Assembly: GCA_963667815.1 (NCBI GenBank)
Contig: OY764021.1
Direction: 5' to 3' (one strand)
Source: Saccharicrinis sp963667815
GTDB lineage: Bacteria; Bacteroidota; Bacteroidia; Bacteroidales; Marinilabiliaceae
DNA length: 64,000 bases
Shown: positions 62,917-64,000 of the stretch, in pieces
How positions within the stretch are numbered: the stretch's first letter is position 1
Layout: each line of letters starts with the position of its first letter
Program-made: the position numbers and the translations under genes
The notes under the pieces: model-generated
The model's input: the letters and a program-made list of their open reading frames with translations, nothing else
The model's database searches: none
What the model was told of the DNA's origin: nothing

Positions 62917-64000
62917 ATGAAAAAGTTAGTATTAAAAGTTTTAGGTCTTGCAATTTTAGCAATGCCTGTTTTTACAAGTTGTGACGATGATGATAATATC
63001 AATCCGGATTTAAAGATTGTTTTGGATGGTTTAAAATCTGGCGCAATGGAAGGTAAGCTTACTGAAGATTATACTTTAGATGCTTCTCAAACTTATCACT
63101 TAAATGGTTCATTCATCGTTGAAGATGGTGCCACTTTAACTATTCCTGCGGGAACAAGTATTTTAGCCGATAATGGTGGAACTGACGTTTATATTGCCGT
63201 AATGATGGGCGGTAAAATAGATATTCAAGGAACAGAATCTAACCCTGTAGTAATGTCTTCTGCAGACGCTAATCCTGGAGATTGGGGGGGGGTAACGCTT
63301 TGTGGTAAAGCTACTACAAATGCAGGAGTTGATGTAGAAGCAGAAGTTGGAGGTTTTATCTATGGTGGTACTGAAGATAATGATAGTTCTGGTTCTATTA
63401 AAAACCTGGTTATTAAAGGTACAGGAGCTCAAATTAATCCTGAATCTCAGTATAATGGAGTTTCTTTTTATGCGGTTGGTTCAGCTACTATTGTTGAAAA
63501 TGTTGCTGTAATCAATGGTTCTGATGATGGTGTAGAATTTTTTGGTGGTACAGTATCAGTAACGAACTTATTCTTACAAAATAACGAAGATGACGCTATT
63601 GACTGGACAGAAGGTTGGAGCGGAACTGTAACAAATGCTTATGTAGAGCACACTATTGCCGGATTTTCAACTGTTGTTGAAGGTGATAAAGTAAATAACG
63701 ATCCTAAAATTATTAACCTTACAGCTGTTTCTACAGTAGGAGGTACTGCTTTACAATTTAAAGCTGAATCAGGAGCTACTATCACGGGTTTATCTTTAAG
63801 TGGTTACGATGTAACTATTGATATGAAAGATAATGGTCCTTTAGCTAATGTTATCATTGATGGGGAAACTGCTGATCCGTCAAAAAGTTACAATGCGGCA
63901 GCAACTGTTGATGCTTCTGCATGGACATGGACTGATGCTCAGGTACAACAGGTTTCTGTTTGGTCAGGAAGTGAATTAACAGGTACTGTATCAGGATTAG
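62917..64000 (+). CDS. Beta-helix lipoprotein paired with the TonB receptor, 3' end outside window
   Basis: An open frame of at least 361 codons from the ATG at 62917 runs off the window without a stop. Lipoprotein signal MKKLVLKVLGLAILAMPVFT ends in TSC, followed by the acidic DDDDNINPDL. The body is a repetitive beta-helix: VEDGATLTIPAGTSILADNG, NPGDWGGVTLCGKATTN, FIYGGTEDNDSSGSIKNLVI and VEFFGGTVSVTNLFLQNNED. These are typical of surface lipoproteins next to this class of TonB receptor. It begins 39 bp after the receptor stop, so they form an operon. Ligand unknown. Confidence 0.88.
   Translation, partial: MKKLVLKVLGLAILAMPVFTSCDDDDNINPDLKIVLDGLKSGAMEGKLTEDYTLDASQTYHLNGSFIVEDGATLTIPAGTSILADNGGTDVYIAVMMGGKIDIQGTESNPVVMSSADANPGDWGGVTLCGKATTNAGVDVEAEVGGFIYGGTEDNDSSGSIKNLVIKGTGAQINPESQYNGVSFYAVGSATIVENVAVINGSDDGVEFFGGTVSVTNLFLQNNEDDAIDWTEGWSGTVTNAYVEHTIAGFSTVVEGDKVNNDPKIINLTAVSTVGGTALQFKAESGATITGLSLSGYDVTIDMKDNGPLANVIIDGETADPSKSYNAAATVDASAWTWTDAQVQQVSVWSGSELTGTVSGL

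Overview
The window is about 64 kb of AT-rich DNA from the Bacteroidota, probably a Bacteroidales/Marinilabiliales-type organism. The evidence is the SusC/SusD pair, a one-protein hybrid two-component regulator (HTCS), TonB receptors with N-terminal carboxypeptidase-regulatory-like domains, lipoprotein signals ending in Cys, TAnnTTTG promoters with almost no Shine-Dalgarno sequences, and a cysteine-free ribosomal protein L31. The genus is inference only. No transposase, integrase, phage gene or CRISPR array was seen.

Layout. (1) 1-11.5 kb, housekeeping: a truncated SRPBCC protein, pyrE, a NUDIX hydrolase, a SPOR membrane protein, an AI-2E-type permease, an ADP-ribosylglycohydrolase homologue with altered metal-site residues, lon, rpmE2, a GNAT-like protein, a class V aminotransferase, an AlkD-like protein and tRNA-His. 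(2) 11.5-15.8 kb, a leftward general-stress cluster: Dps, a double UspA protein, YtxH, MscS, a coiled-coil lipoprotein and CsbD. (3) 16-21.7 kb, a leftward signalling block: a lone receiver, a PAS histidine kinase, a sigma-54 activator and a hybrid kinase with an HPt domain. (4) 22-50.1 kb, a rightward polysaccharide-utilisation locus (PUL): GH2, GH95, metallophosphoesterase, SusC, SusD, GH92, GH43-like, GH92, GH89 (NAGLU-like), an HGSNAT-like membrane acetyltransferase, HTCS and GH28-like. (5) 50.1-54.9 kb, mixed: a fourfold ~206-bp hairpin-rich tandem repeat, a frameshifted thioredoxin gene, a berberine-bridge-type FAD oxidoreductase, tRNA-Met, a YihX-like phosphatase and a SPOR lipoprotein. 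(6) 55-64 kb, a likely phosphate block: a PhoB-like regulator, a PhoR-like kinase, a Pit transporter with a PhoU-like tail, then a TonB receptor and a beta-helix lipoprotein cut by the window edge.

How the parts work together. In the PUL, SusC/SusD would bind and import glycan fragments, the secreted or lipoprotein hydrolases would trim them, and the HTCS would sense a product and switch on transcription. The enzymes predict beta-galactose, alpha-L-fucose (or alpha-L-galactose), alpha-mannose and alpha-N-acetylglucosamine, possibly with phosphate. The GH89/acetyltransferase pair parallels the NAGLU/HGSNAT pair of lysosomal heparan breakdown, but no sulfatase or polysaccharide lyase is present, so the substrate is open.

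The most unusual items are the NAGLU/HGSNAT-like pair in a PUL that also carries a phosphoesterase, the ADP-ribosylglycohydrolase with GGDSDT changed to GGHSNT, two non-coding repeat arrays (29.7 kb and 50.2 kb), the one-base frameshift in thioredoxin, and the Pit-PhoU fusion beside PhoB/PhoR-like genes.
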